Shown here piece by piece: positions 21,617-32,959 of a stretch of 64,000 nucleotides of DNA. This DNA comes from Oxytricha trifallax (taxonomy: Eukaryota > Ciliophora > Spirotrichea > Sporadotrichida > Oxytrichidae): NCBI GenBank assembly GCA_000711775.1, contig ARYC01000612.1, forward strand, positions 62,001 to 126,000, read 5' to 3'. The notes beneath the pieces are model-generated. The model was not told the DNA's origin and ran no database searches. It saw nothing but the letters and a program-made list of their open reading frames with translations. Every line of letters begins with the position of its first letter. Within the stretch, counting starts at the first letter, position 1. A program made the position numbers and the translations under genes.

Positions 21617-24600
21617 GCCCAAGAGCGGGATCAGCTTGCTGAGTCTTTTCCCCTATAGATTGAAGAACGAAGCCCTGGTAAGCTTTTTTCCTTTACTAAG
21701 CACCTATATTAGAGTTAAGGAATGATAATTCAAATGAATGGTTAGCTCAACTTCTTGAGCAGGGTGATCGGATTTTTGAAAATCTTGAAGCCAAGGCTAA
21801 TATTGATGAGGGCGGCAAAGTGAAGGGCATTAAAGCTGAGTACAAGGGAGCCCAAGATAGCGTCAAAATCAATAGAGCAAAGGAATTCCTACATTTAAAC
21901 AACTATGATTTGAGTCTCCTGTTGTAGCAGGAGGATTTCAAAGGCTATTAAAAGACATGGGATTTTAAGAACGTTGTGAGAAAGTTTATAAACAATAACA
22001 AAAGCAAGAAAGCCAAGAACAGCAGTGATACCAAGTCACTGGTCTCTGAAAATCTTAACCACTCCCTCTCAAACGAGGAAATGAAGGTGAGTGAGTTCCA
22101 GACTACTGTGAGCTTAGCAAGTGAATCAATGCAAGCTCCAAGACCCTTACCTTAGCTGGTTATTAACTATGGCTCAATCATTGGCCATGAGATGTTGGTC
22201 AAACAATTTGAAAGTTTCAAATAATCAAATTATTAATAAAAGGAACAGATCCTTCAAGATATAATGGCCCGCAACACCCAATCACTCTTTTCGTTCCTTT
22301 AGCACTTTGAGATGGCAAATGAACCCTAAGTGAACCAAGGGCTCTTCTATTTAATTACAGAGTTGATCTCAAGTAACTAAAAGCTAGACTAAGACTCCAA
22401 GGCTCGTATCTTCTAGGCTGCCCTCAGTTACTATACAGGGGAAAAATATCAGCCAGAAGAGAACTTAATATAAGAAGCAATTCTCTTACTTATAAGGTCA
22501 CCCAATGCTAGACAAGCTATAGGCTTAGCCAACTTGGTCTTTATTACTGAGGCAACATGTCTAAGTAAGCAGCTTGCTATAGTCTAGAAGCTAAACGACT
22601 CTAATCCAGGCATCATTCAGCTTTTGGCTTAAACATGGCACTACTTTTCAATTGACCCTTAGGTCATCAAACTAATACCAAATTCCTTCTTTATAATGAA
22701 CGTGCCTTTTATTATCTTGCTTAAGCAAGACTGTGGATTGAACCTTATAAGAGACATTCCTGTAGAGTATACAGAGTACTTTGTAAGAATATGTGCCTTA
22801 TGCTCTGCCCCTAACTTAGAGTCTTTAAAAGACTACATATCTTCAACAAGGGCAACCTTCTTATAAAAGCAAGAAGTCATCGACAAAGTCTCAATGGTGC
22901 ATTTTATGAAAGGCCTTGCTTCAAGACTGCAAAGCAGAGATCAATAATGGGTAGGGAAGATTGAACAAATCAGGAAAGTATAGTAGTTGATTGTGAATGC
23001 GCAAGTCGAGAAAAATGTATAGTTAAGCATTCACACTATTGACAACTGTCTAAACTGTGACTTCTCTGACCTTGATAGAATAATGCAATTGCCAAGGACT
23101 ATGGAAGCCTTCTCTGAAAAGGCTGTTAATGACCTTCTTTAGCTATTCAAGAATGAGAACTTATAAAACCAAGTAGCATCCAGATTCAATAGCAGGTCTC
23201 CAGAGGAACTCTTAAGAGTAAGTGCCGAATTAGAAACTTTGGAGTAAAATTTAGGCTTCAAATTCTACTGCTCTCAGGTCTTATGTTTAAACTATATCTG
23301 TGACAACCTTAACAGCAATCACTTCATTCATTTTGGTATTGGCAATGGGAAGACCCTAATATGCATTGCTTTAGCAATCCTTATTGCTCTTAAAACTTAA
23401 AGATCAGTCTTTATACTCAGCAAGAATGAGCACTTAGTGCAAAGAGACTTCAAACGATACTAGAGAGTCATTAAAGCAATGTAGCTTAATTGCAATCTAA
23501 ACTTCTTTGCCAAAGATACTGGCATCTATTTCTACACTTAGCCCTAATTAAAGAAGATGCAAAAGAACAGCAAGGCTGTGAGTGTATGGTAGCAAAGCTA
23601 CGTATTAGTGGACGAGTACGACTGGATTATGTTTGATGGCTCTGTTGATACTATAATCAACTCTCTTGAGTACTTTCAGCAAGCTCATAAAGTGATAGGA
23701 TTTTCTGGAAGCAATCTCTCTTTTACTGAAGAGAACTGTTTAAAGCTAGCTTTTCAAGCTACACCTGTAGTATTTCCCACTCTTGATAAACTCTAGGGAA
23801 ATAAAAAGACTCAATACCCGGATGTGTTTGTGAGCACTAATTAGAGTGATTACTTGGCTAAGATCAAAGAAATTATAATAGAGCAGCTAAGCCACTCCCC
23901 AGTTCTAATAGTGGCTTCAACTAACTATAATGCAATAGAGATAGGCCTTTTGAGATCGGGCTACGACTTCACAAGTTTAAGCAGAGGGCAAGCCGCCAAT
24001 ATCGAATCCATGATTGAAGGCAGATACTTAATGAAGAATGCGAAAAAGGAATATGGAATATACTTGCTGAATGAAGCTCATGGAAGAGGGACTGACATTC
24101 AGACGATGATGAAATCAACTAGAACGGAGGTCTTACCTCATCATCGCAGATGTCTTCTCTAAAAGGTCTGAAGAGCAGATTATAGGAAGAATTGGAAGAC
24201 TTAATACTAAGGGCAGATGGCAAGGAGTTTTGTATAGACTTAACTCCAAAAATAGTGCTGAGTAGCTTCTTTACGTAGAGTAGAATGAGATCGACCTTAT
24301 ATTAGACAAAAAGTTCAATGAAGTATAATTTAATTTGTAAGACAAATAAGAAGCTATTGATATGGATATTATTGATCAAGCAAAGGAGCCCGAAGTTCCT
24401 TCTGAATAGATTATAGCCATCGATCATTAAGTTGCAGTTGTAAAGGCTATAGTGGAGAAGATAGTCGAAAAAGTAGAAAGTTCTTTCATAGGAGCCAAAA
24501 AGGATATCGAGGAAGCAAAGAAGGCCTCTGAAGAGGAAATGAAAACTGAAGCTGTGGCTGAAGAGCCAGACACTCAAAGTAAATTAGGGTTCTATTAACC

Positions 24601-24835
24601 TTCTATCATAGAATTCATTGTAGAGAAGATGAGCCAGAACCCTGTGCTCTAAGACAAGCCTATTAGTGAAGTTGAGAAGATCTTCAAAAACGGCGTGAGG
24701 CGCCAATATGAGGAGATCACTTAAGAGCCAGGCAGAGAAAGATCGAAGAGCAAGGAAGTAAAGAAATAGACTAATAAGAGAAGTAGGAAGGCTTATGAGA
24801 AGGCAGAGCAGATTAAGGACTTAGTTGAAAAGTGA
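21608..24835 (+). pseudogene. SecA-like DEAD-type ATPase, one intron, frameshifted late
   Basis: Runs from ATG 21,608 to TGA 24,833-24,835, about 1,060 codons with many TAA/TAG Gln codons. A 35-bp intron (21,678-21,712, GTAAGC...TTAG) restores the frame exactly after codon ~23. The N-terminal ~500 residues are helical with no recognised domain. The motor follows: Walker A FGIGNGKTL (residue ~565), Walker B VLVDEYDWIM (~655), a GFSGS-type motif III, and motif V AHGRGTDIQ (~812). Then comes motif VI, EEQIIGRIGRLNTKG. The motif set and the long insert-free layout are those of SecA family helicases, including SecA-like proteins known outside bacteria. The C-terminal ~200 residues are charged and coiled-coil-like. 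Around 24,105-24,150, one or two small indels separate GRGTDI from the following strand, so the copy is probably inactive. It lies convergent with the coiled-coil gene. Function in the element is unknown. Confidence 0.8.
21678..21712 (+). other. 35-bp intron in SecA-like gene
   Basis: Begins GTAAGC and ends ATTAG, AT-rich with a T-run. Without it the frame hits a mismatch; removing it joins CCT-G to AG-TTA in frame with the rest of the protein. The size is typical of small ciliate introns. Confidence 0.75.
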
Positions 24836-25105
24836 GTTATACTTGTAAGGAGGAGTTGCAGAGACAAGTCTTTTAGTGAAACTTACAAGGAGCATGAAGA
24901 GGTCGAAGAAAGTATGGAAGCCTGGTTGAAGAAGGCTTCAAATTAAAAGAGAAACTTGAAAAGTGATATAGATCATAGGAACCCCTAAAGAGAGGGGTTA
25001 AAAAGAAGATGATTTTAAAGCTTAATTTCTAAAAGAATTCACCATATTCTAACTCTTTCTATTAGTAGTGTTCAGAGAATGGATGAGAATAGAGACCAGC
25101 AGAAG
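24836..25105. other. Spacer between convergent genes
   Basis: 270 bp between the stops of the SecA-like and coiled-coil genes. A short hairpin, AACCCCTAAAGAGAGGGGTT (about 24,979-24,998), lies in it and could be a 3'-end signal or chance. The first ~150 bp keep a coding-like Glu/Lys-rich composition. Confidence 0.35.
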
Positions 25106-25935
25106 TCAAAGGCTGAAGTTCTGCACCTGCCCTTCCAGATTCTGAGAGCCGAAGTCTTGCATAACTTGCTCCTTCATTTTGCGTAAGTCAAGTACTTCAC
25201 TTTTCAAGTTATCATGCTCTTGCTTCAGCCTCTTAGTTTCTTATAGAAAGAGCTGCCTGTCTGACTTCAAGGCTGTCTCATAATCTTTCACCTCTTCAAT
25301 TTCATGTCTTGTTCTCTTTCTTTTAGATGAGTCCTTCATGAGATTCACAGCTTTGCCTCTCTCGGCTACAACGGAAATGTAAAGAGAGTAAACTTACTGC
25401 TGAAGCTGAGGCATCTAGAGAGTGCGTCAACAAATTCAGGTCTCATTTCAATGACTAGGTCTCTGCTTTGCTCAAGCCTTTCTTTCCGTTAAAGCATTGC
25501 ATCGTGAATCATGTTGGTGACACCGTCGGTGTCTAAGGTATAGAGCAAATCACAGATCCATTGCCTGTCTAAGTGGACCCAGTCTCGCTCATCAGGGAGA
25601 AAGTTGAGTAGTCTGGGGATGTCTCTCGCATAATCGAGGAAGTCCTGGACTGTAAGTCCCTCTATGTGAGGCACAGCGGACACTTTGACGTCTTCTCTTC
25701 TGATGTACTATGAAGACTGTTACAATTAAGGAGAGATGCTTACCTCCTTCTTTGCTCTTATGATGGACTTGAAGAAGTAAATGTTGGTTGAATCAGGCTT
25801 GGGTAAGAAGGCCCGACAATCCTGGGTGAGAAAGTTGTAGAGCTCTTTCTTGCTTTTGCACTTCTAAGCTAGTTCTTAAACATTGATGCCAGTAAGTTAC
25901 GCTTGGTTCATTAAATTCTAATAGGAGGGTGCCAT
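25106..25935 (-). CDS. Coiled-coil protein of element B, two small introns, intact
   Basis: Three exons on the minus strand: 25,935-25,744, 25,707-25,398 and 25,365-25,106. Introns are 36 bp (25,708-25,743, GTAAGC...CATAG) and 32 bp (25,366-25,397, GTAAGT...TGTAG). Exon lengths (192, 310 and 260) sum to 254 codons with no internal TGA and only Gln-type TAA/TAG, so the gene model is self-consistent. The N-terminal half is helical (EGLTVQDFLDYARDIPRLL, residues ~78-96). The C-terminal part has a basic stretch KRKRTR (~183-188). This precedes a heptad pattern (F-x6-L-x6-L-x6-L) in a KRLKQEHDNLKSEVLDL-type helix, like a leucine zipper, but without a canonical bZIP basic signature. It may be a DNA-binding partner of the transposase. 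It starts 168 bp from the transposase start, divergently, and is the only gene of element B that still looks intact. Confidence 0.75.
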
Positions 25936-26102
25936 CAGCCGTTTTAAATAGCCAAATATTGGCTCATGAAGACAGCACTGTTACTATAATGAGATAGTCA
26001 TTTTCACTATTATGAAATGCCTTCAGCATGATCCGATTTCCGCATGCGGATTTCCTACCAGCACCAAAGTAATTCATTATTAGGAAATTAAGCACTGAAC
26101 TT
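25936..26102. promoter_or_regulatory. Divergent promoter gap of element B
   Basis: 168 bp between the coiled-coil gene start (minus) and the preferred transposase start (plus). It contains a perfect palindrome TCCGCATGCGGA (about 26,037-26,048), a possible dimer binding site. The role is inferred from position. Confidence 0.35.
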
Positions 26103-27273
26103 ATGGAATCAAGTTCTAAAAAGAGATAGTCTAAGCTGGTTGAATTTTTCCAATAAGAGGAAGAAGATAAAAGCTCTAGTAGTTCAGATAGTGAGCGAAG
26201 CTCAAGTAGTGAAACAGATGATGAAAGCAATACTGCAGATTACATAACAACCAATATGTTATACTAAAGGAACATTACAGTTGCTGATGTCGAGATAGAG
26301 ACTGTAAGTAAAAGAGAGATGCTTAACTACTACTATGATCTGGAAGATTCATTAGAATCTTTGAATTTCAAAGGCTTTATTATTGATCCTAAGGAAAACT
26401 ATAGAGTAAGAAAACTAGGAGGATTTAAAGAATCGTTACTAGATAGCCACTAAATATAGACTCTAGGCCAGATAACACTTGAGATCTACACTGACTATAC
26501 CTAATCAGAATTAGAACCTTAAGGTATGCTCGAAAGAGCCCCTTTAATTGATATGAAGGAATTAGAATAGAAAGTATTAGAGAACCATAAAATGAAAGAC
26601 TCACTTCCAGTCTTTGGACAGCATACTTAGCTTTAAGCTATAGTGCCTCGAAGATAACTCAAGATCATGAGGAAAGAAAAGGAGCAGCAACAAAAAGAGC
26701 TAAAGCTGGCTCAGGAATCTCAAAGACTAAGGATATCTGAAAAGCTAAACTGCTAGCAGATTATGAAGAGGCTTGGCATTTCATACTATAAGTTAAGAAG
26801 GTACCTTAACAATCCCTTAAAAAAAGCAAACTTTTGGAATCTTAAGTAAGTTAATAGAGGCAAGTATAAGAAGCTGCACAGCAGAGCTCGCACTCATATA
26901 GTGAATATGCTTACTTATGACTAAGTGCCTATCTAAATATCAGATATACAGAAAAGCTTAGTGTAAAGATCCAGCTTCACTGTTCAAAGTAGATGATTCG
27001 AAGATTCCTTAAGAATGAACTAATGATGACATACAAGTAAGTCAAGTAGATAACGAACCTTCATAACAATAACAGTAGTAAGCTTCAACGCTAGTATGCA
27101 TACAATTCATAATCTTTCTAAGTGAAGGCAAGAGAATTATTAACATTGATGAATCAGTATTGCACTAAACTGATGAAAGAAGAAGAGGTTGGACAGCTCC
27201 CTATGTTAAGAATAGGGTTACAAAATCTTAGAGGCTTAGTCAAATGAACTTGATTATTGGAGTGTCAAGCACT

Positions 27274-27411
27274 CAAAACCCCAAAACCCTTTCAGTAGTT
27301 TGATTGAGTTTTTGATTGATAAAAGTAGACTATTAGTGCATACTTTATTAGGGTTTTAATAGGGTTTATGTAGGGGTTTAATGTTTAAATATTAGTATTT
27401 TAAGTGAGTAT
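27274..27411. repeat. TBE-C left terminal inverted repeat (138 bp)
   Basis: Begins with the C4A4 telomere-like repeat and matches the right end with about four differences. Longer than the ~78 bp usually quoted for TBE ends. Confidence 0.9.
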
Positions 27412-27546
27412 AACAAGCGAGTTAATAAAATATTTCACACAAACATAAGCTTAGAGTCATGTGGCAGTCTCTGAATTTTATCTTTCTAAGTTGATGTTTG
27501 ATTTTTCTATTGTTTGTTAATTCTCTTAGCTTGGCTTGATAATAGT

Positions 27547-28830
27547 TCAATATGCAAGTTCTCCGAGACCTCCATTTATTTTATTTTTATCGAGATAATG
27601 TTTGATTCTTTGCTTAGAATCTCTCTCACCCCTGCAGCTAAAGTAATCGTTTCTTGGCATGTCGCTCTCTATTATTATTACTGCTAGAGCCCAGATATCC
27701 CATTAAGTGTCCCCATCTCTCCAATCCTCTCTCTCTGGAAAATACCCAGGAGTGCCGTATACATTTCCTTATGCAAAGGCTTGCACTCTTTGAGCTCTGT
27801 TGAAGTCTATAATATAAACTCAAAGAGGCTGAAAATTCAACATGATATTCTCTGGCTTTAAGTCTCTATGAACATAACCTAGCTTGTGAAGCTCTTCAAC
27901 CCCTCAACTATCTGCTATACTATCTAGCTAATTTATCTCTGACATCTATTGTCAGATAAGAATTCTCTGTAAGTCATTTCAAGTAATGGAAGCCTGAAGG
28001 CTACATGATCTTTACCAAGTAAAATAGCATCAAGCTATATGATATGCCTGCACTCATTTAAATTTGCCTTTTAAAGAGCATAATACTCATTTGCAAATTC
28101 CATTTGGAACTTGTCATCAGCAAGGCAGTAATTGAATGGATATATCTTGTAAGCATATTAGTCATCAGTAATGACTCTCTTCTCTATTTTATCTTCAAGA
28201 GTGAGGTAGCTTTCTAGGCAAGAATCTAAGTCAATAATTTTCTTTATTGCCTCTATTTTAACCATGATTTTATTGATCTCAGAGACTGGAAAGTTCTTGA
28301 CTGCTTTCTTCATTTTTACTTTCTTCTAGACTTCAACTCATAGAGACTCCACTGGGTTACTTGATCTTCTCTTTTAGAGGAATCTATTCCCTGTGGGTTC
28401 ATGAATAAAGACAAAACTTTAATTGTGCTTTTTCTTTAAGTGCACTTTGAGGTCTCTAGTATGAGAATATGGCTTCTCACAGAACTCACAGACATACTTC
28501 CTATCTTTCTTTTAATGCTTGAGATATAACCTTGGCATATCGTTGTGTATATCTCTCAAGTGTCTCTTATAAGTTGACTTGTAAGGGAAAACTTTATTGT
28601 ATTCTATGCATTAATAATCAACTTTGGCTGGGATTTATTAATGCTCTATGGCGGGATGTTTAACCTCCTCCTCAATTTGTACAGCTTCTTTGATAACCTC
28701 CTACTTAACTTATATTTAAATCTCAAAGCTAGACTGATCAAAGTTGTCATAAGTAGGCTCCCACTGAGTACAAGCGTCTCTGGTCTCTACTTTTCTTGGT
28801 TGCTGGAATGATAACTTTTATTGACATCAT
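27547..28830 (-). pseudogene. TBE 57-kDa-type zinc-finger / protein kinase protein, frameshifted
   Basis: Minus strand, from about 28,830 (paired ATG codons) to TGA 27,547. The N-terminal region has one intact C2H2 finger, YVCEFCEKPYSHTRDLKVHL (C-x2-C-x12-H-x4-H), preceded by a finger that lost its second Cys (CIEYNKVF...HLRDIH). The kinase half shows HRDLKPENIML, IIDFN instead of DFG, YGTPGYFPER (activation loop with APE-like end), and WDIWALAVIIIESD (helix F). Frame changes occur after the start and between the finger and kinase halves, so it is broken. The kinase core is better preserved than in TBE-A, with Asp and Asn of the catalytic loop intact. The DFN variant is shared by both copies. 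Confidence 0.87.
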
Positions 28831-29431
28831 CCAAGTAATGCCGCTCTTCTCAAAAGGTTAGCGCTCATTTTAGTTTTCTGATATATTTTATTATAATAAT
28901 GATAAAATCTACCTAGATAAACTTATATAGTAGTATAAGACACTCTAGTAGATTCTTTGCTGAGAGGTAAGAAAATTAATTAATCATAAAAGACTGTAAG
29001 TTGACATATTTTTTGAGAGTTTTATACATTTTAGTAAATTAAAATACTCCTAATGAAGTTTTGTTTCTCTAGGAGGTCCTCCAAATCAAGTTTTAACTTA
29101 ATTTGGAGGTAAAGTTATTAAACATTTTTAAATTTAATATGCAACTAATTAAGTTTTAACCTTAAAATTTAACTCATAGTAAAGTTTGAACTTAATTTGG
29201 AGGACCTCCTAAAATAATTAAACATTATTAGGAGAAATTTAATGGAGAAAGTTTGATAAAAATGGAAATTAATCTGTGAAACTTGGAGCAAGTTTTTCAA
29301 TGCATCTCCGTATATCTTATCAATGTTGACCTCCAGTAGGTCCTCCCTATTTAGTAGTAAGATTTTAATAAACTTAGAATGGATATCCATAATTTTAAAT
29401 TTCATTAACATTTCTAGAAAGAGGAAGCAAG
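28831..29431. promoter_or_regulatory. Divergent promoter region of TBE-C with AGGAGGTCCTCC palindromes
   Basis: 600-bp gap between the divergent kinase and 22-kDa genes. It has GGAGGTCCTCC or GGAGGACCTCC palindromes joined to AAATTAAGTT-type blocks in inverted pairs near 29,075-29,105 and 29,185-29,210. GTTGACCTCCAGTAGG lies at about 29,325, before the 22-kDa start. The last block is shared with TBE-A; the others are not. Confidence 0.45.
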
Positions 29432-30013
29432 ATGGAGTCTATGAATGATGCAATGAAGAGAATTCAATCTCAAGACTTAATAGGAAAATTTCGAAGTAAA
29501 GAGGACCTTAAAGATATTTGGTATAGCAAGGTAAGTTCTTAAGTAAGATTAATAAATCCATTATAGTTGGATTGTTCTTGCCGACTTAGGAGGGAACTAA
29601 AATTCTCATTCTTAAAAGCCTTACTGAGTGAAGAGAAAAAAGCTTTTAAGTCTAATGAAATTAGGATGATAGAGATACCTAACTACCCTGACATATCAGT
29701 GACAAACCTATATGACGATGCTATGAGTGATCCGGACGTAGCTCTCTACCTTCCATCAAAGCTACAGCTCTCTAATAAGTTGCCAGAGAGAAACTTCTTC
29801 TTTGGTGTTCTTGCAACTCTGAAACCTGAGTACTTAAATAAAGTTATTTAAGAAGCTCACATGAAACGATACAGCATCTCTCCTGAAGAAAAATAGAAGC
29901 AAGGTATTAAAATAAGTGATACCTAGCTGTAGGAACTTCAAAAACATCCTTTCATCTCAAGTAAGCTTAGTCTTCTAACTTTATAGAAAAACCTGGTACT
30001 GCTATATACTTGA
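29432..30013 (+). pseudogene. TBE 22-kDa protein, internally frameshifted
   Basis: ATG 29,432 to TGA 30,013, 193 codons, the same length as in TBE-A. It starts MESMNDA and contains NLYDDAMS, ERNFFFGVLATLK and GIKISD, all shared with TBE-A. Between about 29,515 and 29,590 the peptide does not match TBE-A in this frame but the DNA is still related, which points to compensating indels rather than a stop. The stop overlaps an ATG in the -1 frame (TGATG), as in TBE-A. Here the downstream small frame ends after 16 codons and its homologous remainder continues in another frame to about 30,180. Probably non-functional; function of the family unknown. Confidence 0.8.
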
Positions 30014-30227
30014 TGAAAGGGCAGCAAATTAAACAGAGAGAGAAAGTCTCAAGTAAAACATGAATTGAGTAAGAGGCTCTTCAAAGATTTATAAAAGCCA
30101 GAAGAGATGAACATTAGATGCAGGAGCTGGCACTAAGAGAAGAAACATGGGCTCAAGCAAACCTTAAGAGGAAGAAAAGAAAGAGAAGCCAAATCCCTTT
30201 ACGGGCAAATTTAATATATGAACTTAT

Positions 30228-31274
30228 TCAATCGTTTAAATCTAAAACTTATTTATATACACAAAATCTCCCTTCTCTTGCGCATACTTTAGCTTTCTCA
30301 TCGCTGACTCTCTTAGCATCACTCTTAATAAAATCGACTGTATCTATCTTTAAATCATGCATCAGACGGTAGAGCAGCAATTTCTTATAATGACCTTTCA
30401 ATAACCCCCAATATAATTCAATTCCATTGAACTAAGGGCTGTAAGGAACATTAAATACAGGTGTTATATTTAGCCTTTCATAGTCCTTCCTTGAATCTTT
30501 AGTTTTATGAACTGACAAGTTATCAACGAATAGAATAATCTCTTAGTCAGCGTACTTATCTCTCAGTTATTGCAAGAATTTAATATATTATTCAGTCTTT
30601 ATAGAATGAGGGTGAATAACATAAGTCTCGAGGACATTATCTTCGCTTATTCCACCAAGTATTGCATGAGTTTAAACCTTAACCTTTTAATCATATACTT
30701 CAATGTTGCTGTACCTCTTATACCAAGACCTTGATATGAAGGTATTAAAGGTGAACACTGCCTCATCAGCGTGTATGAACTTTATATTATGCTCTTAAGC
30801 CCTTTGCATATAATCGAATATATAATTTAAATTATCCTTATAAAATGGAACATTAAAGTCAATCACTCTCTTAATGCGATTGACTGTCTTGTAAGATATT
30901 CCATTCTTTTTATATATGTTAGCTATGATTAAGCAGATATGTGAAGCTTAGGAAATTGGCGATGAAACATCACAGCCCTCTAGGCTAGAGAGATATGAGC
31001 CCAATATTTAAGAGTCTTATCATTAATAAGATAGTCAATATGATGCTGCTAAAATTTTAAGGGTCTCTTAGGCTAGAATTAAGATGCTGTCTCTTTAAAT
31101 TCAATGCTATAGACAGTGAGACCTCACAGTTGCTGGAGATTTATGGAGTAGCCTTGCTATAGACGTATAATTCAGAACAGGCTTGAGTTATCCACTATAT
31201 TCATCACATCCATATCGTAACTTAAACAATAAATCTATATACTCACTGTCATAAACTGACCCCAAACCTCGCAT
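30228..31274 (-). pseudogene. TBE 42-kDa DDE transposase, two frameshifts
   Basis: ATG 31,274, the first base pair inside the right inverted repeat, to TGA 30,228; 349 codons. The N-terminal HTH region is YTSIARLLHKSPATVRSHC. A second HTH-like part, NIYKKNGISYKTVNRIKRV, follows. The catalytic residues are first Asp in FIHADEAVFTFN, second Asp in ILFVDNLSVHKTK and Glu in FNGIELYWGLLKGHYKK. Second Asp and Glu are 34 residues apart (DD34E). From the second HTH to the stop the frame is open. Single-base frame changes are needed near 31,120 and 30,925. Better preserved than the TBE-A copy. Known role of the family: cut-and-paste movement and, in Oxytricha, participation in programmed DNA elimination. 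Confidence 0.9.
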
Positions 31275-31411
31275 ATACTCACTTAAAATACTAATTTTAA
31301 ACATTAAACCCCTAAATAAACCCTGTTAAAACCCTAATAAAGTATGCACTAATAGTCTACTTTTATCAATCAAAAACTCAATCAAACTACTGAAAGGGTT
31401 TTGGGGTTTTG
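31275..31411. repeat. TBE-C right terminal inverted repeat
   Basis: Ends AAAGGGTTTTGGGGTTTTG. The transposase start codon abuts its inner edge. Confidence 0.9.
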
Positions 31412-31869
31412 ATGGAGAGTTGTTCTATACTGTAAATAGGGGAAGAACTAATTAACACTCATTCATGTACTTCTTGTGCAAGCTTGCACTTACATTAGAT
31501 AATATAGATATGGAGTGGAGAAAGAATACTGTTATCATGATTGATAACGCTCCCTATCACAGATCTTAAGAAGTAATGGCAAAGTATGACATGCTCAAAT
31601 TACCACTCATGTTTATTGGACCTTATCATTACAGGCTAGCTCCCGCAGAGCTTATGTACTCTTCGAATAGAATAGAGACTTGAATCCTTTGAATACTAGA
31701 GCCTAATCAAAGTAAGTTATGATAAGTTAACCCTTATAGAGGTTATTGGGCAGCCTTTATGAAAGAACTTGGAATGAATATAAGTAGAATTAATCAAAAT
31801 CTTGTTAGGAGAAGCTACTATCATGTCTTAACTGCTGCTTTGGAATCTATCTCACTTAAAGACTTGTGA

Positions 31870-32955
31870 GGATCAAAGTAAATTTATACTAAAGTATAAG
31901 AGAAGGTATCTCAAAGTAAAAAATTTAAAGAAAATCAAAAATAACTCTAAGCTTTTTAAAATAGAAACTTTATTTTTAATTTATTGAATATATTTCTTAA
32001 CAATTTTTGATTCATTACAGTTAAAATTTCTAAAGTTTCTTATTCATTCAAGATATTTTATTAATAATAAAAATTTCCTATATATTTAAACCTAAATAAC
32101 AAAATATTTCAATAAAATATCATATTCTTAAAAGTGTATTATTTCAAATAATTATTGATAAATTTCTTCAATTCAAGTTAAATTTATTTATTTTTAAATA
32201 TTCTTTGCATATAAAAATTAGAAATATATTACCTAACTTATAAGAAATTCAAATTAATTTATATTTATATTTATATTTAAATAAATACTATAAATTATCA
32301 TTAATAGCTTTATGACTTTTTTATACTTAAATTGATGAAGTAAAGTAATTGAAAATTAAAAAATAAATAAAAAAATTATCTTAAATAACTTTATAATTAA
32401 ATTGAGTATCAATAAAATCATGACCTAATATTGCTGAATGATAAATGTAAAAGTATTTATCAAATAATAAGCTTGGATTCAAATTTTTCCGAATATTCAA
32501 AGTTTTATAAAGTTTACAAACAAATAACTTATACATTATTATAAAATATAAAATGATTTTATTGAAAAGATATAAGTGGAAATATCTTAAAATTTAAATT
32601 AATTTAAAATAATTAAAAAAGGAAATAATGATATTCCTTGAAATTGCCCTATTAGTTCAAAAAGTGAACTTTAAATTTACCCCAATGCTTTGAAATTAGT
32701 TTCAAAGAAACTAATAATAATTAAAAATAAGCCCTAAAGAGATAGGCAAAAGTGGGATGACTTACTATTTGGAATAGTAAGTCAATTTTAAATAAATAAA
32801 AAATAAAAAATAAAATAAAAATTATTAAATTAATTTAAAAAATAATAGCCCTAACCAAATCACAAACCTTAGCCTCAAGTTTAAAGTTGGAATGCAACTT
32901 TTAAAATAAATGAATAATTCAAGGAATTATTTAAAATAAAATTACCTAAATTCAT
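31870..32955. other. AT-rich stretch in element B, no gene
   Basis: Over 1 kb of extreme AT content after the transposase stop. Short inverted pairs such as TTACTATT/AATAGTAA (about 32,763-32,780) occur. No coding signal. Confidence 0.5.
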
Positions 32956-32959
32956 AAAT

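Larger units (their letters stand above)
27274..31411. mobile_element. TBE-C, nested telomere-bearing element
   Basis: 4,138-bp TBE inserted in the catalytic core of the element B transposase. The inverted ends are unusually long (138 bp, 27,274-27,411 and 31,275-31,411), nearly identical, and start CAAAACCCCAAAACCC. The left flank is ACT; the right flank reads AT-G, so the 3-bp ANT duplication is present only if one base was lost. Gene order and orientation are the same as in TBE-A: kinase (minus), 22-kDa (plus), transposase (minus). All three have frameshifts. Near-identical ends with decayed genes suggest either strong constraint on the ends or non-autonomous movement. Confidence 0.93.
26103..31869 (+). 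pseudogene. Element B DD34E transposase, split by TBE-C
   Basis: The 5' part is 26,103-27,273 and the 3' part 31,412-31,869, with TBE-C between them. The start MESSSKK at 26,103 is preferred; an in-frame ATG at 26,029 is possible. The N-terminus is Ser/Asp/Glu-rich (residues ~20-50). A Lys/Gln-rich helix and an HTH-like part (RLGISYYKLRRYL, ~220-235) follow. The catalytic core has first Asp in IINIDESVLHQTDERRRGW, second Asp in VIMIDNAPYH and Glu in APAEL, exactly 34 residues apart, the IS630/Tc1/mariner signature. Frame changes are needed near 26,995, near 27,110 and around 31,680-31,740, so the gene was decaying as well as interrupted. It ends LKDL then TGA. It differs clearly from the TBE transposases, so it is a separate lineage. 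Confidence 0.85.
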
